Positions 37,290 through 50,636 of a DNA stretch of 64,000 nucleotides are shown here, one piece after another. The notes under the pieces were generated by a model. That model ran no database searches. It saw nothing but the letters and a program-made list of their open reading frames with translations, and was not told where the DNA came from. Position 1 is the first letter of the stretch. Every line of letters starts with the position of its first letter. Made by a program: the position numbers and the translations under genes. This stretch comes from Paratinospora sagittata (taxonomy: Eukaryota; Streptophyta; Magnoliopsida; Ranunculales; Menispermaceae): contig CM069598.1 in NCBI GenBank assembly GCA_035771175.1, forward strand, positions 16,663,438 through 16,727,437, read 5' to 3'.

Positions 37290-38159
37290 TTACACTTGTG
37301 ACCAAAAAATAATATAAAATAAATAATAAAAAGATATTATAACAAAATAATATTTTATTAATAATTTTTAACTATAAATAGGAGCTCATAATTCAGTTCA
37401 ATTTATTTAGATATGAGTGATCATATGTATATTTGAGTTCTCTACTTAAGAGTTCTTATTGTAATTTGATATTTTATAGCAAAGTTTCTAAATTATGCTC
37501 GTGAATGTAGGTCTTAAAATCGAATCACGTAAAATCTTTATGTCTTTCTTTTTGCAGTTGTTATTAATTTACTATTCGGTAGTGTAATACCGTTTACAAG
37601 AAATAATGTCAGAACCTCTTGAGAATTCTTAGTATGTTCTGTGATTTCGGCCTTGACTGATCTTTCATATCAGAAAAGTCTTTTTCGAAACACAATACTA
37701 TTCACATATACGACGTTATTCACGTGTAAAATATTATTCACATGTACGATATTATTCACGTACACGACATTATTCACATATGCATCATTATTTATAGTAT
37801 ATTACTATTTATGTGTACCATATCAATGAATCAATATATCTTACTATTACTCTGTTGAATTATAAATTAATATAGTTAGTCAGACTCAGTCTTGTCCTTA
37901 TTAACTTTAAATAGTAAACATGAGGCAATTTGCTGCTTCATAAGACTTGGGGGGTCTATTATGATTCTGCCTCTCAGCGTGGGAACTAGACTGATTAACT
38001 TTATTGAAAGCTGCTCGCTCTGTAAAGGTTAATGCTAGATGTTTAAATGAGGCACACAGACAAAGATTCTACAAGTCAATAAATAATTTGGCTGGTTCTA
38101 GCTCAGCACTTCCCCTTCATTTCATTATTATTTGGTATTGATCAAATTTTGCATCAACA
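37290..38159 (+). mobile_element. LTR of the 57.5 kb family, uninterrupted copy
   Basis: Collinear with 3481-3892 plus 13090-13556 and similar to 57518-58715. Contains CTATAAATAGGAGCTC (37372), the ATTATTCACATGTACG repeats (37690-37800) and the TTTTGCATCAACA end. The 5' end is not clear. It shows the state before the 9.2-kb insertion in the left block. Confidence 0.65.
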
Positions 38160-41100
38160 ATAATATATGCTAAGCTACACGTTATATATAATAAATTGAA
38201 TTTAATTTCATAAACTAGCATTATATCATTATATTAATTAGCCTTTTTTTTCCTTTTTGTTTTTTTTTTTTTTTTTTTTGTTTTTTTTTTTTTTTTTTTT
38301 TGTAAGTTCCGATAGGCGTGACTTGTCTCTTTCAACCTACAATTTCCAAATCACAGAAAGATCTACTTTTATTAGTTGAAAAAACTATCTCAAAAGAGAA
38401 CAAAATTTGATTTTCAACAACACTACATTCCCATGGGAACAATGGGCCACTTGGAAGAGAAAACCACTTTGTCATTTGAATATTCCATGGGCTAAAAAGC
38501 CAAGGAGAGGAGTCACATTTTTCTAAACAATTCCAATTTAAGTTTACGAGAAAATGAGAATTTAGGATAAGGTAATGCCAAACAAACAAACAAACCAACA
38601 AACAAACAAAAAATTCATGTTGACGTGACAAGATAATCATTATTGACGGATGATCCATGATTTAAATGATGAAAACTGTTTGTTGGGGTGATACAACCGT
38701 ACCAATATGAAATTGTTTTTTAGGAAATGACCTTTAAAATCGAATTGATGGAGGCCTACTCTTTATCTGTTATAGTCACTTTAACCAAGAATAATTATTC
38801 AATAACTCCTTTAATTTACTCAGTGTTCCGTATGGTTATCTTCATTTTTACTTTTTAAGTAAACACTTCAAGTAAACATTAAATGCAACGTAATTTAATA
38901 CACTACTTAAACATAAATGATATAACTAGATTAAGGTTATAAAATGTGTAAAAATTGGTACGCAAATAATATCGATCCAAAAGCTGTTAAATTAAAACCA
39001 GGCCCCTATGGATATAACTATATTTAAATGTCATACAATCATTTACCTACTATTTGCTTATGAAAAACTAAGAAAATAAAGGGTTAGATCGGGTTGCGTT
39101 CAAGCCAAAACTCAACCCAATTCAAATAGTTCGAATTTGAAAAAATGAAACCAATTCAAATCAACCTAACTTTTTATCGTAATCCGAACTAGTTTAAGTT
39201 AGGTTGGATTGGTTATTCGGATTGAGAAAACTTAATTTATTTATTTTTTATTATTATTATTATTATTATTATAGCTTGAACTTTAGAAGAAAAAAATAAA
39301 AGAAATAAAAGAAAAATCTAAGAAGAAGAAGAAATACAAACAAAAAGAAAGAAAAAAAAAAGTGAATCAAATAAGAAGAAGAAACAAAGTAGAAGAATAA
39401 TTGAGGAGTTTTATGTAGAAAGCCAAAAATGTTACGATTTGAGTTTGTGACTTTGGGGTTTTGTTAGTTTTGCAATTTGGTGGCTTTCCAGGATAATTAT
39501 TTTAAGGGTTAATGTTAAGTTCAATTCGGGTTGGATTGGAAGGATGTCAACCCATAACCTAACCTGAACCGTTCGGATTGAGAATTTTAACCATCCAAAC
39601 ACCCAGATCAACCCAACCCATCCTATCGGGTTGGGTTCAGGTTGTGTTCGGGTTGGTCGGGTTGGCTTACACCCCTGTATAAAATAAATTGATTAGTTTA
39701 GCTCAATATGGTTAAAGTTTATATCCCAATACAATCGTTATGGGTTAACCTAATTCATTGTCAAGGTTGTACGTACCTTTTTTTTTCTGTCCTTGGTATT
39801 GGTCAAACAAAAAATTACATATAAATTAGTCTAAGAGTTACATTAATTAATTAAGATTATACAAACAAAAATAATAAATAATTAAGCATTTTAAATTAAT
39901 TATGTAACAAAAAATATATCATATATATATTTAATGGAGAATAATAATTTATTAATTACAATGTATGTAATATATAATTTGAAACTATAATATTGATATT
40001 AATTGCGAAAAATAAGGAATAAAGAACTAAGTGGGAGCAAATGAAGCAGAACTTCAAGAAGGTGTAGTTTAAAGAACGCTGATGTTAGAAAGTTTTCAAT
40101 GGAAATTACGATTAGGCGTTTAAAGAGGAAAGAATCATATAAAATTTGATATATAGATATATACTAACATAAAGCCGAAGTTTATGACCACACAAGTGGT
40201 AGTTCAGTTGGTTGAAAAACTAAATATAAGTGGAATTGACGTTCAGGTCTATTTTTGGCAAACCAGAGAAATTTGTTGCTATCTGTGAAAAATTTGAAGA
40301 TCACTCATCGTAGATGCATATTTGGATGTTATCTCTTTGATTATTGTTGTTTATTACAGCTAAAACAGTGAGCCGTGTCCATTATTTATATAGTGCTCTT
40401 TATTGAATGTCCATGAATAACACTTACTCCTTTATTCTCCACACGTTACATCTTGATTGTTTATGTTGCGTTTGGTAGTTTGCAACTTTAAAATTGTTTT
40501 TTAGTTTTCAAACAGTAAAAAGATCAAAATAGTAACAAAAAATATGTTTGGTAAATGAAAATTGAAATTTTCCTTGTCAAATAATGACAATCTTAACTTA
40601 CTTGACGATGAGTATTAAAGTTTACGTCGTGTGTGTCCAAATTATTATAGTTGGTTATCTCTCTTTTTATCTTAAATTGATGTTACTTCCACTATTTTCT
40701 AAACATGCTCATTTTCTATTTTATTTTTTTATCAGTACATATTCATTTTAGTATTTATATTTTTATTACACTTAGTTTGTTAACATGTTTTATTGCCTAG
40801 CCGTAATTGCAATTTTATAAAACTTTACCTTTAAATTTAATGGGATAAAATAAAGTATATATATATATATATATATATATGTACCACGAAGATATATACT
40901 TTAAAGTGACGTTACATTTCTTCATTTTCCTACAAAAAAAAATATAAATGAATAAGAATTAGCAAAGTTTGTAATTAATTAATATAAAAATTTGTAATTA
41001 AATTACAATATTAAGTTCAATAATAAGTAAAAAAATAAAATAAATGATACGTAAATTATGAACACTTCGTGAAGAAATCTTTCGTATCCCGTGACGAAAA

Positions 41101-41290
41101 GAGCGATTCTACGGGTCCGAAAACTCCAGTCCCTGCAGTAGTTCATCACATGCGAGGCTTTTCCATAACAAAATGACAAGTACTGTTGGGTTGGCAATTT
41201 TTGTTTTGGTCTAATTGGGTTCTAAAATGGTAAGGCAGCTACGTTGCCCATAACCCATAATAGTTGTGGCAATACCCTAGCTACCTAGCT
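38160..41290. other. TPS-C upstream region, collinear with 13557-16580
   Basis: Gene-free. Includes long T runs (38250-38302), a 39073-39676 CAACCC/GGGTTG-rich block, a decayed SINE start (40190-40255) and a TA microsatellite (40858-40880). The frame at 38332-38658 on the minus strand has no family resemblance. Confidence 0.6.
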
Positions 41291-41293
41291 AGC

Positions 41294-41301
41294 TATAAAT
41301 A
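41294..41301 (+). promoter_or_regulatory. TATA box of TPS-C
   Basis: TATAAATA, 75 nt upstream of the ATG at 41369, as in TPS-A and TPS-B. The promoter lacks the three tandem repeats seen in TPS-A. Confidence 0.7.
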
Positions 41302-41368
41302 ACCACCTAGTAGAGCAACACTTCTTTGTGCTCAAACTTAAATATATCAATTTTGCTTGCTCATATCA

Positions 41369-44300
41369 ATGTCTTCTGAACCCTCCATTTCTAACCCAAC
41401 TACATCTTTGAAAAATGAAATTGTACGTCGGTCAGCAGATTACCACCCTAGTGTTTGGGGCGATTACTTCTTAGAGTACACTTTGGATATTGGGGTTAGT
41501 CTTCCCAATCTTAATCTTAATGATATAATCTTATTTATAATAGATCTTTCTTGGGGGTCCTTACCGTAGGACCATTTTTACCTTTTTTCGCAACTACCCG
41601 ACTACGTTTCCATTTCCCTCGTCTTCTCTCCACACCTTCTTTCTTAGCTTAAAAAATAAAAATGAAAACATACCTTTTTTTTTTACTTTTACTGCAACTG
41701 AAACCATTATGAGATTTTTTCTCTTATGTGTTTATGTGGATTACTTCTCTAATTATCTTTTATATTAATTAATGAGTTTGATATTTTTTAGAAAATACCC
41801 AAATGGGATCTTCAAGAATCAAGAATGCCTGCAAGGAATTATTCTCGCGAATTGATTAGCAGGAACAAATCAATTCTTTTTATTTTCATTTCTTCTTCGA
41901 TGTAACGATGTTCCTCTCCGGAGTTTTGACTTGCCACTTGAATCATAAGTAAGCGTTTTGAACCGTCGATTCACTATAAGTTAGTGAGAGTTGAAGATTT
42001 ATCAACTACCCAAATGACCCATTTGTTCTTTTTTTTAGCGGTATTCAATAAGATTTTTATTTTAATTAAAAAGTAAAAAATTAATTGATAAATTTTAAAA
42101 TCATGTGCAACGTCCGTACTGGTATACTAGTATATATATATATATACTGTGTTAGAATATTAATTCGAACTCTAATCATAAATAATTTAAGGTGGAATAG
42201 TATTTTATTTTATTTTATTTTTTTGGATTGATTGAGTTTGTACCACACATATAAATGAGGCTACGGGCATGATCTTTAATTTTATTTTTTTAATTATTTT
42301 TATTTTGACTTATAAATGTGTATGTTTTTTCATGTAGGCATTTAATTCTTGTTCTCAAGAAGTTGAAAATTTGAAAGTAGAAGTGAGGAAGATTTTAGAA
42401 GAGGCTAAAAATGAGCCTTATGCAGTACAAATGAAATTTATTGAAGCACTCCAACGCCTTGGTGTAGCATACCACTTTGAAATGGAGACTGAAGATGCAA
42501 TAAAACAACTCTTTGATGTCCACTCTTCCATTAACACCAATGATCTCTACATCGTTGCTCTTTGCTTTCGATTGCTTAGACAACATGGATATTATGTTTC
42601 ATGTGGTAAAAGCCCCTTATTCATTCGCTCTAGATCATTTTAATTAAGAAAAATGATAAGTGTGTATGATTTTAGTATATAAATTTATATAACGTCCACC
42701 TTTATGGTGTATGCTTGATATCTTCGAATCATTTATTGATGGGTGATTCGAGGGCATGTGATGTAGGGAATGAACTATGTCCTGAAAATGAGTGCTGAAT
42801 AGAAAGTTCACAATATAAATATTAACTTGTCATATATGGATGTTGATGTAAGAGATGTTTTCACCAAGTTCAAGGATGAAAAAGGAGGCTTCCAGTCATA
42901 CTTAATTAGTGATGTCAAGGGCATGCTAAGTTTGTATGAAGCTGCTCATCTTAGGGTACATGGAGAAGATATCCTTGAGGAAGCCCTTCATTTCACTACT
43001 ACTCATCTTACAACTTCATTGAGTTCTTTAAGTTGCTCTCCTCTTGGAAGACAAGTACAACATTCCCTCGAGCAACCCCTCCACAAGGGCATGCCAAGAT
43101 TAGAGGCAAGGCCTTATATATCTTTCTATCAAGAAAATGACAAGTGGAGCAGCACTGTAAGAAAGCTTGCAAAATTGGATTTCAATATAGTACAATCATT
43201 GCAAAGGAAAGAGCTAAGCGATGTTTCAAAGTATTTTCCCATCTTTAACTCCCTTTATTTTCCAAAAAATGCTAATTAAAATGATATTTATTATAAACAC
43301 ATTTTTCTGGAAAAAAAAAAAAAAAAAAGACCTTCTGATCTTGTACTTAATGCATAATTTGAAAGAAAAATGTTTTAAGTACTCTGGGTGTCAACGTTAT
43401 TTTCTAATGCTAGCACCCATCTCTCTTTGATGTTTTAAGGACACGCGTATATTGTCCAACATTCTAACTTCTAATAGAGGCTGAGTGTCAGCGTTGGCAC
43501 TCAGCGTATCTATGGCATGACTCAATTTGAAAATGTTGTAGTTGATTTTATGTCATTTGAAATACATGCATAACAATTGTTACTTGTAGGTGGTGGAAGG
43601 ACTTGGACTTTGCTTCAAAGCTATCCTTTGGTAGAGATAGATTGGTAGAGAGCTACTTTTGGGCCACAGGGGTTTGTTTTGAGCCTTCTCGATCCTTTTC
43701 AAGAATATTTTTGACCAAATTGCTAGCACTGGCAGGAATAATCGATGATATATATGACGTTTATGGCACAATTGAAGAACTTCAATTATTTAGTAATGCT
43801 ATCCAAAGGTTTTTCACCCATACACTTGCTTTTTTTTGGTTTAATGATCGGGTGATATTTTAGGCCAGCTTATGCGCATTATGAAAAAAATACCTCCCCA
43901 CTTGTCCATCTTTTTTTTTCTTTTTTTTTTATCTTGGTCTTAGCTATCAAATCATTCAATAATTATTTTGTTAATTAGGTGCGATGTTGCTGCTATTAAT
44001 CTACTTCCAAAATATATGAAAGTATGTTATCAGGCACTCTTGGATGTTTATGATGAAATTGAGGAAATGATGAGCAAGGAGGGAAGATCTTTTCATGTAT
44101 ATTATGCAAAGGAAGGCGTAGGTATCAATGTCATGACATACATATCATTTATATATCATGATCATTTATTTAGTAAAATTATGATAATGTACATATATAA
44201 CAACCTAATTTCCTTATTTGTTATTATGGTGTAACAGATGAAAGATTTAACTAGAGCTTACTTTATGGAGGCAAAATGGTGCAACAAAAAATATGTGCCA

Positions 44301-45331
44301 AAAGTTGAAGAGTACATGCGCAATGCATTAGTATTATCTGGATACTACATGATGACTACTGCATCTTTTGTTGGACTGAGATATGTATTATCCAAGGAGG
44401 CTTTTGAATGGGTGAGGAGTGACCCAAAGCTTGTTAGAGCTTCGTGTATAATTGCTCGGCTTATGAATGATTTGGTATCCCACAAGGTATAATATTTTTT
44501 AATTTATGAAAAATCTTTTTTTTTGTTCGATAAAATGGATATAAGGAGGGATATTGAACCTATATTTGACGGCAAACATTGTGCACATATGCCCACATAC
44601 ATCTAAAAAATATTCTTACTGCACCTATGTCAGAGCCAAGGACTACAGGCAAGACCTAGGACGTAGATGACAAACCTTTCCACATTAAGGCCACCGAAGC
44701 AACTTGAATTATGGTCATTGCGTGAGCGTTGTAATTGCTCAACCAAGCCCGAGTCTTTCATAATACCCTTTTAAATATGAAAGTCGAGCTTGAGTGACAT
44801 GGAAACACATCCATTAAAACATCAACCAAATGGCCTTGAATCGTTTATGTTACAGCGTGATTTAGAACAATCCAATGGTATATTGATGATTGTTTTTCTA
44901 CCAATGCACCCCTACTACTATATAATGCTACTTCAACATTTTCCTTTTAATTTTGATTTTGAGGAAATGCTAGCTTTAATTAGTCACTTATATAGCTTCA
45001 AAACTTGTTTTAAATTATGAAGCTTGAACGAGACAAGGGAGATGTTGCCTCAGCTATTGAGTGCTTTGTAGAAGAATACGGTGTCAAAGAGCAAGAGGCC
45101 TATAATGAGCTTAACAAAATGGTGGAACAAGCATGGAAGGATTTAAATGAAGAGAGCTTAAGAACAAACAATACCATCGTCTCCATGCCTTTAGTAATGT
45201 GTGTCATAAATCTTACGCGTATGATCCATGTCATATACAAGCACGAAGATGGATTTAGTTATTCAAATGTAAGGTTGAAAGAACACATAACGTTGCTATT
45301 CATAGATCATGTAGTAGATGTGGAACCATGA
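41369..45331 (+). CDS. TPS-C: intact class I sesquiterpene synthase, 7 exons, 561 aa
   Basis: Exons: 41369-41494, 42338-42605, 42855-43230, 43590-43808, 43979-44117, 44238-44486, 45023-45331. GT/AG junctions, 1686 nt, no internal stop. Same motifs as TPS-A: RR-x8-W 20-30, RDR 272-274, DDIYD 309-313, NDLVSHKLE 453-461. No transit peptide, so cytosolic; expected substrate farnesyl diphosphate; product unknown. Exons 2-6 encode the same protein as TPS-A. The differences I found are E4 for G4 in exon 1 and five residues in exon 7 (R for Q, A for V, I for V, L for S, H for I). None touches a metal-binding motif, so the two enzymes probably make the same product. AATAAA at 45510 may be the poly(A) signal, just before the foldback insertion. 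An in-frame ATG at 41357 would add four residues. Confidence 0.93.
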
Positions 45332-45611
45332 CATGGATTTCCTATCATCTAGTTATTTTTCTAAAAGCACTTAATATGCATGGGGATAACTGTTCAATCC
45401 CCATTACATGAAGTAAATAAGGAAATTGTGCCATTTATAATGGTATGCCTTGGTACTGAAACAAGGGCCATTATTTTAATAGATTGATTTCAAGTTATTG
45501 TATTACTAAAATAAATTGTATTTTCTCTAATTGTAGGATTTCTACCTTTGTATCTTTCTTTTTAATGAAGTGTTTGGCATATCTTTTATATTAAAAATTA
45601 GTTATAAGGCT

Positions 45612-46143
45612 TGTCACACCCCAGTACACAGCACACCGCAGTGTCTAGTACCCCCGGGATGTGATGGGTACGCATACCCCAGCCATAGTACCACATAATA
45701 TTGTTATACCTCAATACACAGCCCGCACACAGCGTCTAGTATCCCCGAGGTTTTTTGTCCCCAAAGAGGGCCTCCCCCAAGATCGAACTCATGACCTTAT
45801 ATTCATAAGGTTTAAATTCGAATCTTGAGTAGCCACTGAACCAATGGCTACTCAAGATTCGAATTTAAACCTTATGAATATAAGGTCATGAGTTCGATCT
45901 TGGGGGAGGCCCTCTTTGGGGACAAAAAACCTCGGGGATACTAGACGTTGTGTGCGGGCTGTGTATTGAGGTATAACAATATTATGGATCGTAATGGCTG
46001 GGGTATGCATACCCATCACATCCCCGGGGTACTAGACACTGCGGTGTGTTGTTGTCTTATGGATCGTAATGGCTGGGGTATGCGTACCCATCACATCCCG
46101 GGGGTAGTAGACACTGTGGTATGCTGTGTACTGGGGTGTGACA
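45612..46143. mobile_element. Foldback (long inverted repeat) element with AGGCT target duplication
   Basis: Starts TGTCACACCCCAGTACACAG and ends CTGTGTACTGGGGTGTGACA; the 22 terminal bases are perfectly complementary. The arms remain complementary inward to a small loop near 45838-45845. The right arm carries an extra internal duplication of about 75 bp (TATGGATCGTAATGGCTGGG at 45982 and 46054). Flanked by AGGCT at 45607-45611 and 46144-46148. The TPS-A 3' flank has a single uninterrupted AAGGCTAAACAG. The open frame 45948-46157 is translation of the repeat. Confidence 0.92.
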
Positions 46144-46319
46144 AGGCTAAACAGTAATTTAATAAATCTTCACTTCCCTACATGTCTCCTACTTTTAAGC
46201 TTACTTTATGTGATTTTTTTTTCTAGTTATAAACTTTTGAATCTTGACATTTTTACCATTCTTCTCACACTTATAACTAATTTTAAAAGAGTACATTGAT
46301 AGATGTTTGTTCAGTTCCT

Positions 46320-47765
46320 CATGGATCATTGATTCAAAACTACATTCATGTTTATATGATTATTATGCATACATATTTTATAATAACTTTAATAAGTATT
46401 TGTGATCATATGCATATTATGTATATATATTTATTGATTTGTATTTATTATGGCATATGTTGATTATTTGAGTTTTATAAGAACTCTTGAAGAATTTATT
46501 AGTATATCTTTAAAAGGGAAATATGTAATTAAGTTTAGAGAAATAAAAGAAAAATTGACTTAGCTTGCAGATGAATTATTTTTCAATGGAATTTTTATCT
46601 CTTAGGCAATTTAGTGAAATAGAGGATTAACTCTATATATATTGATAAAAAATATCCCTTGAGCTCTTTAATGATTGATCGTTTGAAATCAATAAAGATC
46701 ATTTTCATCATAATGAATATGATTGAAAATTACTTGATATTAAATTATCATATTTCTATGCAATTGATATACTCATGTATCTTACAAATTATACAAAGAA
46801 CATATATTATATTATGCTCTTAAGTAATTTGTTAGCTAGCATGATACAACTTTACATCAAGTTGAAGCATTAAAATGATATATTTTCATATGACAAGTAA
46901 TATGAATTTTATTTAAGAGCGTCAAGATTATAATTACTTGGATATGTGACAAGTTCAAAGCGTATATGAAATAAACATATTTCATTGAAATCTATATACT
47001 GTAAAAGTGACAAAATTAATATATAATTCTAACCAATTTCTTTGCTAAAATTTTGTCAATTGCAATATTTGTGGAGCCAATTTATAATATTAGCATTCGG
47101 ATATTGTAAGGTATTTGAAGGGTTAAGCTACTAAAGAAAATTCAATGATGTCAACATGAGGGGGGGAATTCTTATGAAGATGAGTTATTAATTAATGCAT
47201 TTTACTCTTTTTCCCTTAGCTAAGGTTTTGTCCCACTGGGTTTCCTTTACAAGGTTTTTAATGAGGCAGTCCTAACAATATAAGACTCAAAGAGAATATT
47301 GTACTCTTTTTTCTTCTAGATTTTTTTTCCACTGGGTTTTCTCTAATAAGGTTTTAACGAGGCATATTCTCTATGTATGATGGTATTCAAATGGATGAGT
47401 ATTATAAATGTATTTGAATATCAACATAACCTCTAATTAATTACAAAGATTTTGTAACCTCTATATTAGTGTTGGATTTAATTTTGTAATAACCAATGGA
47501 ATTATTTTTTGTAGCCATTGGATTTATTAATATTGTTAATGTAATTTAATCATCTATTATGACCATGAGCTTATATAAGAAGGTGTTTAGATTGCACTAG
47601 ATGTACAAAAGGCTTATACAAGTCTAAAATATCATGAGAATAAAATATCTTCTCATTTTTCTATTTCTTTCTCATGTATGTCTCATTTATATTTATTTAT
47701 TTGTAATAGTTATCGATTTATTTTTCAATAGTTTTATATATGTTGGGTATCATTTTTTACAAAAT
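46320..47765 (+). mobile_element. Probable Ty1/copia remnant between TPS-C and TPS-D
   Basis: AT-rich DNA without TPS homology. At 47155-47172 there is a polypurine tract (CATGAGGGGGGGAATTC), followed by the TCCCACTGGGTTTCCTTTACAAGG and TTTAATGAGGCA motif and its second copy (CCACTGGGTTTTCTCTAATAAGG, TTTAACGAGGCA). This block is commonly found at the 3' end of plant copia elements. No RT or RNase H frame is recognisable. The frame 47634-47837 is not a gene. Confidence 0.5.
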
Positions 47766-50514
47766 TGGCACCCAGCTCTCTTTGATGTTTTAGAGATGTG
47801 CGTGTATTGTCCAACATTTCCAAATACACACATTTAAAACATTCAAGAGAAGCTTGATGTCAGCTGTGTCAGAAAATGACGTTGGCACTCAACGTACAAA
47901 TTGCATTACTGTTTTCTTTTTTTAATTATTTTTATTTTGACTTGTATATGTTGATGTTTTTTCATCTAAGCATTTAATTCTTGTTCTCAACAAGTTGAAA
48001 ATTTGAAAAAAAAAAAAAAAAAGTGAATAAGATCCTAGGAGAGGCTAGAAATGAGGCTAGAAATGAGCCTTATTTACAAATGAAATTTATTGAAGCACTC
48101 CAAATGATGGGTGATCGAGGGCATGTGATGTACTGAATGAACTATGTACTAAAAATGAGTGTTGAATAGCACTACTCTTTAATTAATCAGTTTTAACCTA
48201 TATTCTTAGATATCCAAATTAAACCTATATAGAATGTTCACAATAATATTAATTTGTCATATATGGATGTTGATGTAACATATATTTTCACAGAGTTCAA
48301 GGATGAAAAAGGTAGCTTCAAGTCATACTTAATTAGTGATGTCAATGGCATGCTAAGTTTTGTATGAAGTTGCTCATCTTAGGGTACATGGAGAAGATAT
48401 CCTTGAGGAAGCCCTTCATTTCACTACTACTCATCTTACAGTTTCATTGAATTCTTTAAGTCGCTCACCTCTTGGAAGACAAATACAACATTCCCTAGAA
48501 CAACCCCTCCACAAGGGCGTGCCAAGATCAGAGGCAAGGCATTATATATCTTTCTATCAAGAAAATGACAAGTGGAGCAGCACCGTAAGAAAGCTTGCAA
48601 AATTAGACTTCAATTTAGTACAATCATTGCACAGGAAAGAGCTAAGTGATGTTTCAATTTAAAGGAAGTTGAATGTCAGATTTAAAAAATGATATTGACA
48701 CCTAACATACATATAATATTATTCTCTGAGATATATGTATAAACTTAAAATAACTATTATTGTTTGTAGGTGGTGAAAGGACTTGAATTTTGCTTCAAAA
48801 CTATCCCTTGGCAGAGATAGATTGATAGAATGCTACTTTTGGGCCAGAAAGGTTTGTTTTGAGCCTTCACGATCCCTTTCAAGAATGTCTTTGACCAAAT
48901 TGCTAGCACCGACAAGAATAATCGATCATATATATGATGTCACAATTGAAGAACTTCAATTATTTACTAATGTTATCCAAAGGTTTTTCACATATACACT
49001 TGCTCACTTTTTTTTAACGATCGGGTGATATTTTAGGCCTTACGTGGATTACGTGGTTTTTTGTCTTGATCTATTTCATGCCCTTTTATTACTTCCTACT
49101 GATTTCTAGTTAATTTGTGCATGAGTAATTAGCTAGATACAAATGATTCATTAATTACTTTTTTAATTGGGTAGGATGTTGCTGCTATTAATCTACTTCC
49201 AAAATATATGAAAGTATGTTAGCACTCTTGGATGTTTATGATGAAATTGAGGAAATGATGAGCAAGGAGGGAAAATCTTTTCATGTATATTATGCAAAGG
49301 AACGCATACGTATCAATGTCCTGACATACATTTCATTTATCACGATCGTTTATATAGTGAAGTTATGATAATGCACATAACAACCTAATTTACTTATTTG
49401 TTATTATGGTGTAACAGATGAAAGATCTCATTAGAGCCTACTTTATGGAGGCAAAATGATTCAACAAAAAATATGTGCCAAAAGTTGAAGAGTACATGCG
49501 CAATGCATTAGTATCATCTGGATACTACATGTTGACTACTGCATCTTTTGTTGGACTAGAAATGTTTTATCTAAGGAGGCTTTTGAATGGGTGAGGAGTG
49601 ACCCAAAGCTTGTTAGAGCTTCGTGTATAATTGGCCGACTTATGAATGATTTGGTATCCTACAAGGTATAATATGGAAAGTCTTTTTTTTTCGATAAAAT
49701 GGATATAAGGAGGGATTGAACCTATATTTGACGGCAAACATTGTGCACTTATGCCCACACATGTTTAAAAAATATTTTTACTACACCTATGTCAGAGCCG
49801 AGGATTACAGGCGAGACCTAAGACGTAGATATGTCACCTTTCCACATTAAGGCCGCCAAGGCGACTTGAATTTTGACCATTGCAAAAGCGTTGCAATTGC
49901 TCAACCAAGCCCGAGTCTTTCATAATAAGCATATGTGTACCCTTTTAAATATGAAAGTGGAGCTAGAATGACATGGAAACAAATCCATTAAAACATCAAC
50001 CATTGCCTTGAATCACGTATGCTACTGCATGTGGGATTTAAAACGATCCAATGGTATATTTATGATTGTTTTTCTACCAATGCCTACTACTATATATAAT
50101 GCTACTTTAACATTTTCCTCTTTAATTTTGATTTTGAGGAAATACTAGCTTTAATTAATTACTCACTTAGCTTTAAATTTTGTTTTAATTTATGAAGCTT
50201 GAACGAGAAAAGGAAGATGTTGCCTCGGCTGTTGAGTGTTTTGTAGAAGAATATGGTGTCAAAGAGCAAGAGGCGTATAATGAGCTTAACAAAATGGTGG
50301 AACAAGATGGAAGGATTTAAACGAAGAGAGCTTTGGAAAAAACAATATCATTGTTTCCATATCTTTAATAATGTGCGTCATAAATCTTACGCGTATGGCC
50401 CATGTCATATACAAGCACGAAGATTGGTTTACTTGTTCAAATAATAAAAGGATGAAAGAACACATAACGTCGCTATTCATAGATCCTGTAGCAAATGTGG
50501 AACCGAGACCATGA
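47766..50514 (+). pseudogene. TPS-D: decayed sesquiterpene synthase pseudogene
   Basis: No exon 1. Exon 2 is partial (47971-48104) with an A-run and a 15-nt duplication, then fused to intron 2 sequence by deletion. Exon 3 (about 48282-48656) has lost its acceptor AG and has a 1-nt insertion at 48358-48361. Exon 4 (48770-48982) has TGG to TGA at 48774-48776; DDIYD is changed to DHIYD (48927) and two codons (YG) are deleted after it. Exon 5 (about 49175-49305) has a 4-nt deletion and a lost donor (GTA to ATA). Exon 6 (49418-49665) has TGG to TGA at 49457 and a 1-nt deletion. Exon 7 (50198-50514) has a 1-nt deletion near 50307. 47766-47830 is intron-3-like sequence out of place, showing a rearranged 5' side. 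Confidence 0.9.
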
Positions 50515-50636
50515 CATGGATTTTGTTTTAATTTAATAAATCTTCACTTCCTTACATGTCTCCTACTTTTAAGCTTATTTTATGTGATTTTTTTTATTTG
50601 TTTTTTATATTTTTTTTAAAGTTTTAATTTATGAAG

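Noticed and set aside
38332..38658. 108-codon minus-strand frame upstream of TPS-C
   Set aside because: The collinear region upstream of TPS-A does not keep the frame, and no family features are visible.
45948..46157. Cys/His-containing 69-codon frame resembling a small metal-binding protein
   Set aside because: It is the translation of the duplicated segment in the foldback arm.
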